A stretch of DNA of 64,000 bases from an uncultured Pelagibacteraceae bacterium (GTDB lineage Bacteria; Pseudomonadota; Alphaproteobacteria; Pelagibacterales; Pelagibacteraceae). Below the pieces are notes generated by a model, which saw nothing but the letters and a program-made list of their open reading frames with translations, was not told the origin of the DNA and did not search any database. Positions 18,620 through 28,809 of this stretch are shown piece after piece (the first letter of the stretch is position 1; each line of letters opens with the position of its first letter). The position numbers were made by a program, and so were the translations under genes. The stretch lies in contig CACPCL010000001.1 of the NCBI GenBank assembly GCA_902632445.1, positions 1 to 64,000 on the forward strand, read 5' to 3'.

Positions 18620-19874
18620 AAAAAAAGTTGCACTAATAGACTGTAATTCATTTTATGTTTCATGCGAAAGATTATTCAATCCAAAAATACAAAATGTACC
18701 AGTTGTTGTACTATCCAATAATGATGGTTGTGTAATATCAAGATCTACTGAAGCAAAAAAACTTGGAATAAGAATGGGAGAACCATATTTTAAAGTTAAA
18801 GATTTAGTTAAAAAGAACAATGTTCAAATATTTTCTTCAAACTATGCATTATATGGAGATCTTTCAAGACGAGTGATGAAAGTTTTGAAAGGTTTTACTG
18901 ATAAAATTGAAATCTATTCTATAGATGAAGCATTTTTAGATTTATCACATATTAAAGATGAAAAAGTTGAAGAATACGGAAAACAAATAAGAGAAAGAAT
19001 TTTAAAATGGACAGGAATACCAACAAGTGTAGGTATTTCAAACACAAAAACTTTAAGTAAAGTCGCAAATCATATAGCTAAAAAAAATAAAGCAGGAGTA
19101 ATATTTCTAAAAGAAAATATTGACGATATATTAAAAAATTTTGATATTGCAGATGTATGGGGAGTAGGAAGACAGTTATCAAAATTGTATATTAAAAATG
19201 GGATAGATAATGCTTACAAATTAAAGAATATCTCAAACACGTGGGTTAAGAAGAGCACAAATGTTTTAGGTGCGAAAACAGTAATGGAATTAAGAGGTAT
19301 CTCTTGTATAGATTTAGAAACCGAGGAAACTAGAAGAAAAAGCTGTTGTGTATCAAGATCATTTGGAAAAAAAGTAGAAAGTTTGGATAAATTAAAAGAG
19401 TCTATAACTACTCATTGCTTAAATGCAGCAGAAAAAATAAGAACAGATAAACAAACTACAAGAGCCGTTACGGTATTTATAAGAACAAGCCCATTTGATA
19501 AAAATAGAAAATATTATTCGAATTCCATTACTATCGAACTACCGGTGGCAACTAATAATAGTATAGAACTTGTAAAAACAGCTATTAACGGACTTAAAAA
19601 AATTTACAAATATGGTTACTTCTACCAAAAAGCTGGGATTATCTTGTCGAAACTAAGAGATGCCTCTGAAAAAGAATTAAATTTATTAGCGCCAGTTTTA
19701 GAAAACAAATCCAAACCATTAATGAGGGCAATCGATTTTGCTAATGCAAAATATGGTCGAAACGCAATTAGTATAGCCCAAGCCGGTATAAGCAATGACT
19801 GGAAAATGAGAAGAGAACATTCATCCAGAATAGATACAGCTTCATTTGACTTCTTACCTAAAATAAATGTATAA
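18597..19874 (+). CDS. umuC: DNA polymerase V catalytic subunit (Y-family translesion polymerase)
   Basis: A Y-family polymerase that copies damaged DNA as part of UmuD'2C. The palm motif [16 protein letters not shown] lies near residues 11-26, [16 protein letters not shown] follows, [11 protein letters not shown] at about 107-117 supplies the second acidic pair, and the helix-hairpin-helix region has [24 protein letters not shown]. The C-terminal part ends with the UmuC-specific domain ([14 protein letters not shown]). Length (425 aa) matches the family. It overlaps umuD by 23 bases and is therefore translationally coupled and SOS controlled. Confidence 0.95.
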   Translation: MSSINSSKKKVALIDCNSFYVSCERLFNPKIQNVPVVVLSNNDGCVISRSTEAKKLGIRMGEPYFKVKDLVKKNNVQIFSSNYALYGDLSRRVMKVLKGFTDKIEIYSIDEAFLDLSHIKDEKVEEYGKQIRERILKWTGIPTSVGISNTKTLSKVANHIAKKNKAGVIFLKENIDDILKNFDIADVWGVGRQLSKLYIKNGIDNAYKLKNISNTWVKKSTNVLGAKTVMELRGISCIDLETEETRRKSCCVSRSFGKKVESLDKLKESITTHCLNAAEKIRTDKQTTRAVTVFIRTSPFDKNRKYYSNSITIELPVATNNSIELVKTAINGLKKIYKYGYFYQKAGIILSKLRDASEKELNLLAPVLENKSKPLMRAIDFANAKYGRNAISIAQAGISNDWKMRREHSSRIDTASFDFLPKINV

Positions 19875-19878
19875 GTTG

Positions 19879-19945
19879 AATACGGGGTGTCTAAAAGACT
19901 GAGATCATACCCAAAGAACCTGACCGGTAATTCAGTGAGGGAATT
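19879..19945 (+). promoter_or_regulatory. TPP (thiamin pyrophosphate) riboswitch
   Basis: The conserved THI-box elements are all present in order: ACGGGGTGTC, a short P3 hairpin, CTGAGATCATACCC, AAAGAACCTGACCGG, TAATTCAGTGAGGGA. The final GAGGGA doubles as the ribosome binding site of the gene starting at 19946, so ligand binding would most simply hide the Shine-Dalgarno sequence and switch off translation. It begins about five bases after the umuC stop. The same arrangement, a TPP switch ahead of a putative sodium:solute symporter, has been described for thiV in SAR11. Confidence 0.95.
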
Positions 19946-21394
19946 ATGGAAAAAATATATTTATCTGTAGAGTCGTCATTACTAGTAATTATTTTAGTTG
20001 GTTTCTTTTTCATTGGATTGGGATATGTAAACTCGAAGAAAACTCAAAATAATAACAGCTATATAATTGGTAATAGGGATGAGAGCACGTTTTCCTTAAC
20101 AACTAGTTTAGCTGCTTCAGCGCTAGGGGCTTGGATATTATTTGGCCCTGCTTCAGCTGCAACCTGGGGAGGTTTAGGAGCTGTAATAGGATATGCATTA
20201 GGTACAGCAACACCAATGTTGTTATTGTATAATTTTGGACCAAAAATTAGAAAAGAGTTTCCAAAGGGATTAACATTAACTGAATTTATTAAAAAACGCT
20301 TTGGTGATAGCATACTTAAAATAAGTTTATTTTTAATTTTATTTTATCTAATCATATTTTTAATAGCTGAAGTTACAGCAATAGCCTTTCTACTAAATTT
20401 TATCTCTAAAACACCTTTATGGATTACGGCAGGTATAACCTTAATAATTTGTTTGCTTTATATTTTAAGAGGTGGCTTTAAACTTTCAGTAATTACTGAC
20501 AAATACCAATTTTCTATAATAGTGGTTTTAATATTAGCTTCTGTAATTTTGATTTTAGGAAGCTTAGAATTAAATAGTTTTGAATTGATAAAAAAAAATT
20601 CACCAAACCTTATAAATAAAAAATATATACCAAATTATACTGCAGGTTTAACTTTTTTTATTGCCGTAGCCGCGACAAACTTATTCCACCAAGGTAATTG
20701 GCAAAGAGTATTTTCTGCGAAAAATAATTTAATATTAAAGAAAAGTTTAATCTATTCATCTATAATTGTTTTCTTGATAGTTTTTTGGATGGGATACACG
20801 GGATTAATTTCTTTTTCATTAAATCCAAAAGTAATACCTGATTTAGCTTTTTTTGATTTGCTTTTGTCAAATAATTATTTATTGATAATATCAATCCTAG
20901 TTCTAGCTTTAGCGCTTACTTTGAGCACAATTGATACATTAATAAATGCAATTTCAAGTATACTCATTGTCAATGGCAAACAAATTAATAAATCATTTTA
21001 TGGAAAGTCTGTGAAAAATAAAACTAATTATATAATTATACTAATAAGTATCTTAGTTTTTATTTTAGCATCTAAAGGTTATAGTATTTTATATTTATTC
21101 TTATTAGCAGATCTATTTTGTTGCGCGGCCGTTGTAATAATCTTTTATGGCTTTTTTAATAAGAAAATTAATTCTAAATTGTCTTATTTGTCCATCATAA
21201 GTGCATTAATTTTAGGATTATTGTTTTTTCCAAGCACAGATTTTCAATCAAGTATATTAGTTGGTAATTTATTGCCATTAGAACTTTTTAGTTCAATAAT
21301 TACAACAAATTTGCTTTTCATTTCTTTTGCAGTGGCAATAATTATTCAATTAGCGCTTATAATATTTTACTCTTTGCGTAATTCATTAAGATAA
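19946..21394 (+). CDS. thiV: Sodium:solute symporter, probable thiamin-precursor (HMP) transporter
   Basis: A 482-aa membrane protein with about 13 hydrophobic segments. It belongs to the SSS family: LTTSLAASALGAWILFGPASAA near residues 52-73, GLTLTEFIKKRFGD near 110-123 and NLFHQGNWQRVFSAKN near 248-263 are typical of the fold. The TPP riboswitch ending at its start codon ties it to thiamin supply. In cultured SAR11 the corresponding gene (thiV) is proposed to take up the pyrimidine precursor HMP, which these cells cannot make. The substrate assignment is inferred from the riboswitch and the published context. Its 3' end overlaps convergent rarD by 28 bases. Confidence 0.88.
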   Translation: MEKIYLSVESSLLVIILVGFFFIGLGYVNSKKTQNNNSYIIGNRDESTFSLTTSLAASALGAWILFGPASAATWGGLGAVIGYALGTATPMLLLYNFGPKIRKEFPKGLTLTEFIKKRFGDSILKISLFLILFYLIIFLIAEVTAIAFLLNFISKTPLWITAGITLIICLLYILRGGFKLSVITDKYQFSIIVVLILASVILILGSLELNSFELIKKNSPNLINKKYIPNYTAGLTFFIAVAATNLFHQGNWQRVFSAKNNLILKKSLIYSSIIVFLIVFWMGYTGLISFSLNPKVIPDLAFFDLLLSNNYLLIISILVLALALTLSTIDTLINAISSILIVNGKQINKSFYGKSVKNKTNYIIILISILVFILASKGYSILYLFLLADLFCCAAVVIIFYGFFNKKINSKLSYLSIISALILGLLFFPSTDFQSSILVGNLLPLELFSSIITTNLLFISFAVAIIIQLALIIFYSLRNSLR

Positions 21395-22239
21395 ATGGAT
21401 ACAGCTATCCAAATTATAACAAAACCAAAAAACTTTTCTAAAGTTAATATTTCATCAAAATAAGTTATGCCTAAAAGGAATTGTGAGGTTGGCGTTAAAA
21501 ATAAAATCATGCTCGCAGGACCAATACCAATAATTTTAAAACCTAATGTATATAAAAAAAGAGGCACTAAAGTCATAAAGCCAGACCAAAACAAATAAAA
21601 AGATAAAAGCGGTTCTTTGTAAGAAAAAATATTCATATTTAAATTCATCAAGTAAATGAATAGCGCTATTGCTATGGGGGAGATGAGCAATGTTTCTATT
21701 AAAAGGCCAATATCTGATGAAACTTTTATTTTTTTTCTTATTAATCCATAAATACTAAAAGTTATTGCAACAGTTAAACCAATCCAAGGCAATTCACCGA
21801 GTTTAATTAAAAAGTAGAATAAAGATATAACAACTAGTATTACGGCAATGAATTGGTTTTTATTAAGTTTTTCTTTTAAAAAAACTCTACCTAAGAAAAC
21901 ACTTATAATTGGATATATATAATAGCCTAAACTAGAGTCCAATAATCTATTAGCACTTACCGCATAGAGCCAGGTGCCCCAATTTATACTTACTAATAAT
22001 CCTGATAAAAAAAGTAATAATTGATTTTTTCTATTTGTGAATATTTTAATAAATTCAGGCCATTTTTTATATAAACTTGTTGTAAAGACCAAAAGAACAG
22101 CAGTCCAAATAGTTCTATGAACAGTCAATTCAATAAATGATGCAAAAGAAACAAATTTGAAAAAAATTGTACCTACAACACCCCACCAAAGAGATGCAAA
22201 AGCAGCATAAAAAATTCCTGATAACTGTTTTTGTTGCAT
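21367..22239 (-). CDS. rarD: RarD-type EamA/DMT superfamily transporter
   Basis: A 290-aa protein with ten hydrophobic segments in two EamA repeats. The N-terminus GIFYAAFASLWWGVVGTIFFKFV and SINWGTWLYAVSANRLLDSSLGYYIYPI near residues 83-110 are typical of RarD (chloramphenicol-sensitivity protein family). It likely exports a small metabolite; the natural substrate is unknown. The 3' end overlaps thiV by 28 bases in a convergent pair without an intervening terminator. Confidence 0.9.
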   Translation of the reverse strand: MQQKQLSGIFYAAFASLWWGVVGTIFFKFVSFASFIELTVHRTIWTAVLLVFTTSLYKKWPEFIKIFTNRKNQLLLFLSGLLVSINWGTWLYAVSANRLLDSSLGYYIYPIISVFLGRVFLKEKLNKNQFIAVILVVISLFYFLIKLGELPWIGLTVAITFSIYGLIRKKIKVSSDIGLLIETLLISPIAIALFIYLMNLNMNIFSYKEPLLSFYLFWSGFMTLVPLFLYTLGFKIIGIGPASMILFLTPTSQFLLGITYFDEILTLEKFFGFVIIWIAVSIYLNELRKE

Positions 22240-22294
22240 TACAAAGTGAGTGCAATATAAGTTAATTTTCTTTATAAAGATACGTAAAGCTTGT

Positions 22295-22389
22295 GGTGAG
22301 ATGGGTGAGTTGGTTTAAACCAGGAGTTTGCTAAACTTCCGTAGTATTTAACTATGCTACCGAGGGTTCGAATCCCTCTCTCACCGCCA
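22295..22389 (+). tRNA. tRNA-Ser(GCU), CCA encoded
   Basis: The acceptor strands GGTGAGA (22295-22301) and TCTCACC (22379-22385) pair perfectly, followed by discriminator G and an encoded CCA (22387-22389). The anticodon stem GGAGT/ACTTC encloses the loop TTGCTAA with anticodon GCT at 22330-22332, reading AGC/AGU serine codons. A long variable arm (about 20 bases) confirms a class II serine tRNA, and the T-arm reads GAGGGTTCGAATCCCTC. It lies between rarD and slt with only one base before the slt stop on the opposite strand. Confidence 0.96.
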
Positions 22390-22390
22390 A

Positions 22391-24640
22391 TTAATTAAAA
22401 TAGCTATCTATTTGGACTGGCTCTTTTCTTAAAATATATTTATAAACATTAATATTTTCTAAAACTCTTTGAACATAATTTCTAGTTTCTTCAAATCTTA
22501 TTTGTTCAATCCAATTAATATACGAAATTTGACCTTTTGAAGGGTCACCATTTACTCTTCTCCAAGTTTTAACTCTATTTGGACCTGCGTTGTATGCAGC
22601 AATAGCAAATGGAAATACACCATTATAATCATTAATCAATCCATTAAAGTAATATGAGCCAAGTTTTATGTTGTACTCGGGATCTGTTGTTAACCTACTT
22701 ATGCTGTATGGAAGTTTTGCTTGTTTAGCTACAATCTTAGCTGTGTACTTCATTAATTGCATCATACCTCTAGCTCCAGCCCAACTATTTGCTTTTCGAT
22801 CAAATTCACTCTCCTGTCTGATTATTGCAAGAATTATTTCCTGTTTAGGCATCTGTTTATTGTTTACAATTTTTGGCGTGGATATAATTGGGTAGTTATA
22901 TTTATTTAAAAATCTTTTTTCATAGGAAGCTTTTTTTGATATTTGTATTGCAAAATCATATCTCTCTACAGATGTAGATAATTCCGCAGCTAAAACTTCA
23001 CTTCCTTTTTCGATATTTAAATCAGCTAAATGTTTTAAAATATCTTTAGCATACTGACTTGCATCAAGCTCGTGTAACAAAATAACATGCTTTATAAGTT
23101 TATTCTTTTTAAATTCCTTTTCATAATCCTTATCAAAGTTACTTTCATCCCTAAGTTCGAAATTCCCACCAGGATTAATTTTATTAAAAGCGAGTTGACC
23201 ATAATAAGTCATTGGAAATTTTGCTGCTTCTGAAAAAAATTTATTTGCAATTTCTTTTTCATTTAATTGATCATAAGACTCTCCTAACCAATAGGCTCCT
23301 CTAGCTAAACTTATTGGATAACTAACATTATTATAAAAATTTTGAAAATGATTTATCGCATACTCTGGTGATTTTAAAAAAGTTAGAGCTATCCAACCTG
23401 ATAACCACTCAGCTTCAGCGAATGAAGAACCTGCAGATAACGAATGTTCGCTAGCAACTTTATAAGCTGTTTTATATCTTTTTTTGTAAATTAAACTCCT
23501 AGTAACACTTTCTCTTTGTTCCCACCATTTATCCGGTCTTACCATTTGTGAATCAGTTTTATTAGCGTTTTGATATAAAATTTCTAAAGATCCCTCTAAT
23601 CTTCCTCTTCGATTCCTCCATCTTAATCTATCATATTCTAAACCAGGATCTTTTTTTAAATATTGAGGAACTTTTGATATTGCATTGTCCACACCATAAG
23701 AGTTGCTCATTAAAATTTGTCTAGCATTATAAAGTGCTCTTTGGTCAGATGGTAAATACTTAAGCATCCTTTTTAAATCCCAATATTTTCTTTCCCATGC
23801 TAAATGATCTGCTCTTCTTATATGATCATCAGAATTTAAAAATTTTTTAAACTTAGCTCTATAATATCCAAGGTCATTTTTTCTTATATCAGCAGTTATC
23901 CATCCATCTTTAATTAAATCACTAACCTTATCTATTTTACCTTGCTCTAAAAAAGCCTCTGCTAATTTTATTTTTCCTAATCCACCAAGAGGAGGATATC
24001 TTTCAAACCAATTAATTACAGAAGTTGGTGAATTATTTCTTAGATATATTTTCTCTTCCGCTAAATATCTAATTCTATTTATTCGTGGATAGTAATCATT
24101 TTGCTCAATAAATTTTTTATATTCATTAAAGGATGCTCCATTTCTAGTAGTTTTTAAATGCATCCATGTAATTAATTTTCTAAATTCACTATCTTTTACT
24201 TTTTGAGCACTTTTAAGAGCACTATTCCATTTCTTTTGCTTAATAAAATTAATAGTTTCTTTTGCTTTCTCAAAATCTTTTTTATTAAGCACTTTAGATG
24301 ATTTAATTTCTTTAGAAGATACTTTATAGGTTATTGGCTTTTTTTTCGGAAAGATAAATAATGTTGAAATTTTATTTTCTTTATTTCTATTTTCTGTAGT
24401 AACTTCTGATCTTAATGTCTCTTCTTTTTTAACTATTTTACTAGGTTCTTTATCTTTTTCTTTTTCAAGTCTCGGTTTTGGTACTGGTAGATTTTTGCTT
24501 ATATCTGCTTGAATCTGGTTCTGGCTTTTTTTAAAAATTGAAGGTTTTTTTTGAGGTAATAAGAAATTTGTTTCTGAATAAACATCATCAATATTTAAAA
24601 TTGATAATAAAAATACTAGACTAATTAATCTATTAAGCAT
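22391..24640 (-). CDS. slt: Soluble lytic murein transglycosylase
   Basis: A periplasmic enzyme that cleaves peptidoglycan glycan strands to 1,6-anhydro products. The 749-aa protein has a signal peptide (MLNRLISLVFLLSILNIDDVYS), a Lys/Pro-rich linker, then a long alpha-helical superhelix. The C-terminal SLT domain contains IIRQESEFDRKANSWAGARG with the catalytic Glu, MMQLM, and FAIAAYNAGPNRV. It is divergent from dapA across 31 bases. The Slt70-type architecture is clear. Confidence 0.94.
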   Translation of the reverse strand: MLNRLISLVFLLSILNIDDVYSETNFLLPQKKPSIFKKSQNQIQADISKNLPVPKPRLEKEKDKEPSKIVKKEETLRSEVTTENRNKENKISTLFIFPKKKPITYKVSSKEIKSSKVLNKKDFEKAKETINFIKQKKWNSALKSAQKVKDSEFRKLITWMHLKTTRNGASFNEYKKFIEQNDYYPRINRIRYLAEEKIYLRNNSPTSVINWFERYPPLGGLGKIKLAEAFLEQGKIDKVSDLIKDGWITADIRKNDLGYYRAKFKKFLNSDDHIRRADHLAWERKYWDLKRMLKYLPSDQRALYNARQILMSNSYGVDNAISKVPQYLKKDPGLEYDRLRWRNRRGRLEGSLEILYQNANKTDSQMVRPDKWWEQRESVTRSLIYKKRYKTAYKVASEHSLSAGSSFAEAEWLSGWIALTFLKSPEYAINHFQNFYNNVSYPISLARGAYWLGESYDQLNEKEIANKFFSEAAKFPMTYYGQLAFNKINPGGNFELRDESNFDKDYEKEFKKNKLIKHVILLHELDASQYAKDILKHLADLNIEKGSEVLAAELSTSVERYDFAIQISKKASYEKRFLNKYNYPIISTPKIVNNKQMPKQEIILAIIRQESEFDRKANSWAGARGMMQLMKYTAKIVAKQAKLPYSISRLTTDPEYNIKLGSYYFNGLINDYNGVFPFAIAAYNAGPNRVKTWRRVNGDPSKGQISYINWIEQIRFEETRNYVQRVLENINVYKYILRKEPVQIDSYFN

Positions 24641-24671
24641 AAGTTCAAGGATATCTACCTTATATTGTTTT

Positions 24672-25541
24672 ATGCTAAAAGGATCAATTGTTGCAATAAT
24701 AACCCCCTTTAAAGATGATATTCTTGACGAGGAGAACTATAGAAAATTAATAAATTATCACTTGAAAAATGGTACCAATGGCGTAGTTCCAGGAGGAACC
24801 ACTGGTGAGTCTCCAACTTTATCTCATACTGAACACAAAAAAATTATAGAATCAGCTGTCGCCGAATGTAAAGGAAAAATACCTGTGATAGCAGGAACAG
24901 GCTCTAACTCAACAGATGAAGCCGTAGATTTATCAAGGTATGCTGAAAAAGCTGGTTCAGATGCTTTGCTTGTAGTAACTCCTTATTATAATAAACCAAC
25001 ACAAGAGGGTTTATACCAACACTACAAAAAAATTAATGATAGTGTGGGCATACCAATAATTATTTATAATATACCATCCAGGTCTGTAATCGATATGTCT
25101 GTTGACACGATGGCAAAATTATATGAACTTAAAAATATCGTTGGTGTAAAAGATGCAACAGGTGATTTAAATAGAGTAGATCAGCAATTAAAAGCTATGG
25201 GAAAAGATTTTATTCAATTGACTGGGAATGACGATAATGCTTTAGAATTTAACAAAAGAGGTGGCATTGGATCTATTAGTGTCACAGCAAATGTTGCAGC
25301 AAAACTAACTTCCGATTTTCAAAAAGCATGTGTTGATGATTTAAAGAAAGCTAAAGAAATAGATAATTTATTACAACCTTTACACTCCTCGTTATTTATA
25401 GAAAGCAATCCATCACCCGTTAAGTATGCAGCTTCATTATTGGGATTATGCAATCCATCAGTAAGATTACCTTTGGTTGAAATAAGAGATGAAACAAAAA
25501 AAAAGGTTTCTGAAGCACTTAAAGTAGCAAAATTACTTTAA
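24672..25541 (+). CDS. dapA: 4-hydroxy-tetrahydrodipicolinate synthase
   Basis: Condenses pyruvate with aspartate semialdehyde in lysine and diaminopimelate synthesis. This 289-aa class I aldolase shows [14 protein letters not shown] near residues 42-55, the catalytic tyrosine in [23 protein letters not shown] near 134, and the Schiff-base lysine in [10 protein letters not shown] near 156-165. It starts a long co-directional run. Its stop and the smpB start share one base (TAATG). Confidence 0.97.
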   Translation: MLKGSIVAIITPFKDDILDEENYRKLINYHLKNGTNGVVPGGTTGESPTLSHTEHKKIIESAVAECKGKIPVIAGTGSNSTDEAVDLSRYAEKAGSDALLVVTPYYNKPTQEGLYQHYKKINDSVGIPIIIYNIPSRSVIDMSVDTMAKLYELKNIVGVKDATGDLNRVDQQLKAMGKDFIQLTGNDDNALEFNKRGGIGSISVTANVAAKLTSDFQKACVDDLKKAKEIDNLLQPLHSSLFIESNPSPVKYAASLLGLCNPSVRLPLVEIRDETKKKVSEALKVAKLL

Positions 25542-26014
25542 TGAAAACAAATATAGGTCCTGGTCAAAAAATAATTTGTTTAAATAGAAAAGCTAGCTTC
25601 AATTATTTTTTTATTGAAATCTTAGAAGCTGGTATATCTCTAAGAGGATCTGAAGTAAAATCACTTAGAGATGGCAAAGGGAGTATTGCAGATTCATATG
25701 CCGTAGATAACAATGGAGAATTATTTTTGATAAATTCTCACATACCTCTGTATAGACAATCCTCATATAACAATCATAACCCAAAAGGTGATAGAAAATT
25801 ACTTCTTAAAAGAAAAGAAATAAATAAACTCATAGGAAGAATTAACCAAGAAGGATTAACATTAATACCAACAAAGATGTATTTTGTTAAAGGAAAAGTA
25901 AAAGTTGAAATAGCGGTAGCTAAAGGTAAAAAACTTTATGATAAAAGACAAACAAAAAAAACAAGAGATTGGAATAGAGAAAAAGCCAGATTGTTAAGTA
26001 AAAATAACAAATGA
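25541..26014 (+). CDS. smpB: SsrA-binding protein
   Basis: The partner of tmRNA in rescuing stalled ribosomes. The 157-aa product has the family blocks [29 protein letters not shown] near residues 16-44, AYVD-like [18 protein letters not shown], and the C-terminal tail [21 protein letters not shown]. It shares one base with dapA and overlaps folK by four bases. dapA-smpB adjacency is common in alphaproteobacteria. Confidence 0.97.
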   Translation: MKTNIGPGQKIICLNRKASFNYFFIEILEAGISLRGSEVKSLRDGKGSIADSYAVDNNGELFLINSHIPLYRQSSYNNHNPKGDRKLLLKRKEINKLIGRINQEGLTLIPTKMYFVKGKVKVEIAVAKGKKLYDKRQTKKTRDWNREKARLLSKNNK

Positions 26015-26526
26015 TACATATTAATATTGGCTCTAATCTTAATTCAAATTTTGGATCAAGAATTGATAATATCACTATAGCTTTAAATTTATTGATTGAA
26101 GAAAAAGTAAAAATTTTAAAAATTTCAAATTTTTATGAGACTCCATCATATCCAAATAATAATTTTCCTAAGTTTTTAAATATTGGAATTCTAGCTAATT
26201 TTGAAAATAATTATGATCATCTCTTTAAAACCATAAATTTTGTTGAAAAAAAAATTGGTAGGACTAAAAGTAAAAAAAATTATCCTAGAGTGATAGACAT
26301 AGATATAATTGATTTTAAAGGGTTGATTCTAGACATCAATAATTTAAAACTCCCTCATCCAAGGTCACATTTAAGAAATTTTGTTCTATATCCTATAATG
26401 GAAATTGATCCAAAATGGTCACATCCAATACTTAAGAAAAATGCCCAATTTTTAATAAATAAATTAAGTCAAAAATCTAGGATTGAGATTACAAGATTAA
26501 AGAAAAATGTTAATATCGAATTATGA
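26011..26526 (+). CDS. folK: 2-amino-4-hydroxy-6-hydroxymethyldihydropteridine pyrophosphokinase
   Basis: Transfers pyrophosphate from ATP to the pterin in folate synthesis. In 171 aa the family signatures are [17 protein letters not shown] at the N-terminus, the [20 protein letters not shown] stretch, and [12 protein letters not shown] followed by [21 protein letters not shown], the classical HPPK signature. It overlaps smpB and spoT by four bases on each side (ATGA), so translation is coupled. Confidence 0.94.
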   Translation: MIHINIGSNLNSNFGSRIDNITIALNLLIEEKVKILKISNFYETPSYPNNNFPKFLNIGILANFENNYDHLFKTINFVEKKIGRTKSKKNYPRVIDIDIIDFKGLILDINNLKLPHPRSHLRNFVLYPIMEIDPKWSHPILKKNAQFLINKLSQKSRIEITRLKKNVNIEL

Positions 26527-28271
26527 TTAACAATAATGAATTAATTGATCAAATAAAGTCTTACAACAGATTTTTAAATCAAGAGTCATTAAATAAAGCA
26601 TATAGTTTTGCTGTAGAGGCACACCAAAATCAAAAAAGAGATGAGGGCGTTCCATACATAATTCACCCTGTAGCTGTAGCTAAAATATTGACTGAGTTAA
26701 AACTTGATAGCGCAACTATTACTACTGGTTTATTACATGATACTATAGAGGATACAAATGTAACTTATGAAACAGTAAAAAAAGAATTTGGAGAAGAAGT
26801 TGCAAATTTAGTTGAGGGAGTAACAAAAATATCTGCATTGGAGGACAAAGCATCTGGTGACTCAAAAGCTGAAAATTTTAGAAAACTTATTCTAGCAACA
26901 TCAAAAGATATAAGAGTTCTTCTTGTAAAACTTGCAGATAGATTACATAATATGAGAACTATTCAGTTCGTTAAGGATAAAGAAAAAATCATTAGAAAAG
27001 CCAAAGAGACAATGGAGATTTATGCACCATTAGCAGATCGTATGGGGATGAATCGAATTAGAGATGAATTAGAAGATTTATCATTTTCAGTTTTAAATAA
27101 ACCTGCAAGGGATTTAATTTTAGAGAGATTAAATTTTATAAAAAGCAACACAGAGGACACATTTAAAATTATATCGAATGAATTAATTGAATTGCTAAAA
27201 AGTAACGGCATTACAGCAACAATTACTGGTAGAGAAAAAACTCCATTTTCTATTTGGCGAAAAATTCAAAATAAAAAAGTATCATTGGAACAATTAACTG
27301 ACATTATAGGTTTTAGAGTAATAGTAAAAACTGTAGAGGATTGTTATAAAACTTTAGGAATTTTTCATAGTAGATTTCCAACAATACCTGGTAAATTTAA
27401 AGACTATATTTCTACTCCAAAAATTAATAAATACAAATCAATTCACACCGCGGTAATAGGACCTAAAAAAAATAGGATTGAAATTCAAATAAGAACTCAT
27501 GATATGCATGAATTTGCTCAAAGAGGAATAGCCTCACATTGGAAATATAAATCTTCTGAAAAATTTTCTGAACTTTCTTGGAAAGAATATGATTGGCTAA
27601 GAGATTTAGTTGAAATAATAGAAGCTGGCACAAGCCCAGAACATTATTATGAATTTACCAAACTCCAAATGTTTCAAGAAAATGTATTTTGCTTTACACC
27701 TAAAGGAGCTGTAATTAAATTACCAAAAAAAGCAACACCAATAGATTTTGCCTACGCTGTTCATACAAAAATTGGTAATAGTGCAATTGGATGCACTGTA
27801 AATGGAAATCATGCAACACTACAAACAATTTTAAAAAATGGAGATTTAGTAAATATTGAAACTTCAAAAAATGCTTCACCATCACTCCATTGGTTATCTT
27901 CGTCAACAACAGGAAAAGCTAGGTCTGCAATTAGAAGGTATTGGCAAGATAAATCTACAGAAAGCTTTAAAGAAGCTGATAAAAACTATTCAAGTACAAT
28001 AGAAGTAGATTTACCACATAAACCTGGAGTTTTAGGTCATATAACTTCACTTATTGGTTTAAATAAAGGAAATATAGTAAATTTAGAAATTATTAATAGA
28101 AAAAAAGAACACTTAACATTTTCTTTTGATTTGCAAATTAAAGATTTGAAAAATTTTACAAACTTGATAAGTCAAATAAAGCAAAGTAATTTAAGATTTA
28201 AAATAATTCGACATAAACAAAAAAAAAATGCTTTCATTAAAAGAATCTTTGACAATTTTAAAAAAGACTAA
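26523..28271 (+). CDS. spoT: Bifunctional (p)ppGpp synthetase/hydrolase, compact form
   Basis: A RelA/SpoT homologue controlling the stringent response. The hydrolase HD domain (IIHPVAVAKIL near residue 46, then LLHDTIEDT) is intact, and the synthetase domain has GREKTPFSIWRKIQNK near 236 and DIIGFRVIV, with HDMHEFAQRGIASHWKYK. A TGS domain (VFCFTPKGAVIKLPKKATPIDFAYAVHTKIG) and a terminal ACT domain (VDLPHKPGVLGHITSLIG) follow. At 582 aa it is more than 100 residues shorter than typical homologues. The part normally between TGS and ACT (helical and zinc-finger domains) is largely missing. Its 3' end overlaps pyrE by 44 bases. Confidence 0.94.
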   Translation: MINNNELIDQIKSYNRFLNQESLNKAYSFAVEAHQNQKRDEGVPYIIHPVAVAKILTELKLDSATITTGLLHDTIEDTNVTYETVKKEFGEEVANLVEGVTKISALEDKASGDSKAENFRKLILATSKDIRVLLVKLADRLHNMRTIQFVKDKEKIIRKAKETMEIYAPLADRMGMNRIRDELEDLSFSVLNKPARDLILERLNFIKSNTEDTFKIISNELIELLKSNGITATITGREKTPFSIWRKIQNKKVSLEQLTDIIGFRVIVKTVEDCYKTLGIFHSRFPTIPGKFKDYISTPKINKYKSIHTAVIGPKKNRIEIQIRTHDMHEFAQRGIASHWKYKSSEKFSELSWKEYDWLRDLVEIIEAGTSPEHYYEFTKLQMFQENVFCFTPKGAVIKLPKKATPIDFAYAVHTKIGNSAIGCTVNGNHATLQTILKNGDLVNIETSKNASPSLHWLSSSTTGKARSAIRRYWQDKSTESFKEADKNYSSTIEVDLPHKPGVLGHITSLIGLNKGNIVNLEIINRKKEHLTFSFDLQIKDLKNFTNLISQIKQSNLRFKIIRHKQKKNAFIKRIFDNFKKD

Positions 28272-28809
28272 CGCACTTTTAGAGGGACATTTTATATTAT
28301 CATCTGGATTGCATAGCCCTCAATATGTTCAATGTGCTCAATTAATGAGTAAACCAATTGAAGCAAACAAAATTTGTTCCTCACTTTCAAAAAAAATTAG
28401 CAACACATTTAAAGACTTCGATCTTATTTTATCACCGGCTATGGGAGGCATTTTAGTTGGTTATGAAATAGGCAGGCTATTAAAAAAAAAGGCTATTTTT
28501 TCTGAGAGAGTAAATGGTGAATTTAAGTTAAGGAGAGATTTTTCTATTAGTAAAAATCAAAAGGTATTAATAGTTGAAGATGTAATTACTACAGGTAAAT
28601 CTAGTTTAGAATGCTCCAAATTAGTTAAAGATTTAGGAGGTCTAGTTGTTGGATTTGCTTGTATAATTGATAGAAGTAATGGAAAGTCTCAAATAAAAGA
28701 TATCATAGTATCTCAGCTTGAATTAAATATACCAACTTATACAAAAGAAAATTTACCCGAACATCTATCCTCTTTAAAAGCTGTAAAACCTGGAAGTAGA
28801 AATCTTTAA
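28228..28809 (+). CDS. pyrE: Orotate phosphoribosyltransferase
   Basis: Adds PRPP-derived ribose phosphate to orotate in pyrimidine synthesis. The PRPP loop VLIVEDVITTGKSSLE is at about residues 112-127, LLEGHFILSSGLHSPQYVQC near 17-36 is the family N-terminus, and LSPAMGGILVGYEIGR follows. Homologues begin in the same place relative to LLEGHF, so the start inside the end of spoT (44-base overlap) looks genuine. The stop shares one base with pdxJ. 193 aa. Confidence 0.94.
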   Translation: MLSLKESLTILKKTNALLEGHFILSSGLHSPQYVQCAQLMSKPIEANKICSSLSKKISNTFKDFDLILSPAMGGILVGYEIGRLLKKKAIFSERVNGEFKLRRDFSISKNQKVLIVEDVITTGKSSLECSKLVKDLGGLVVGFACIIDRSNGKSQIKDIIVSQLELNIPTYTKENLPEHLSSLKAVKPGSRNL

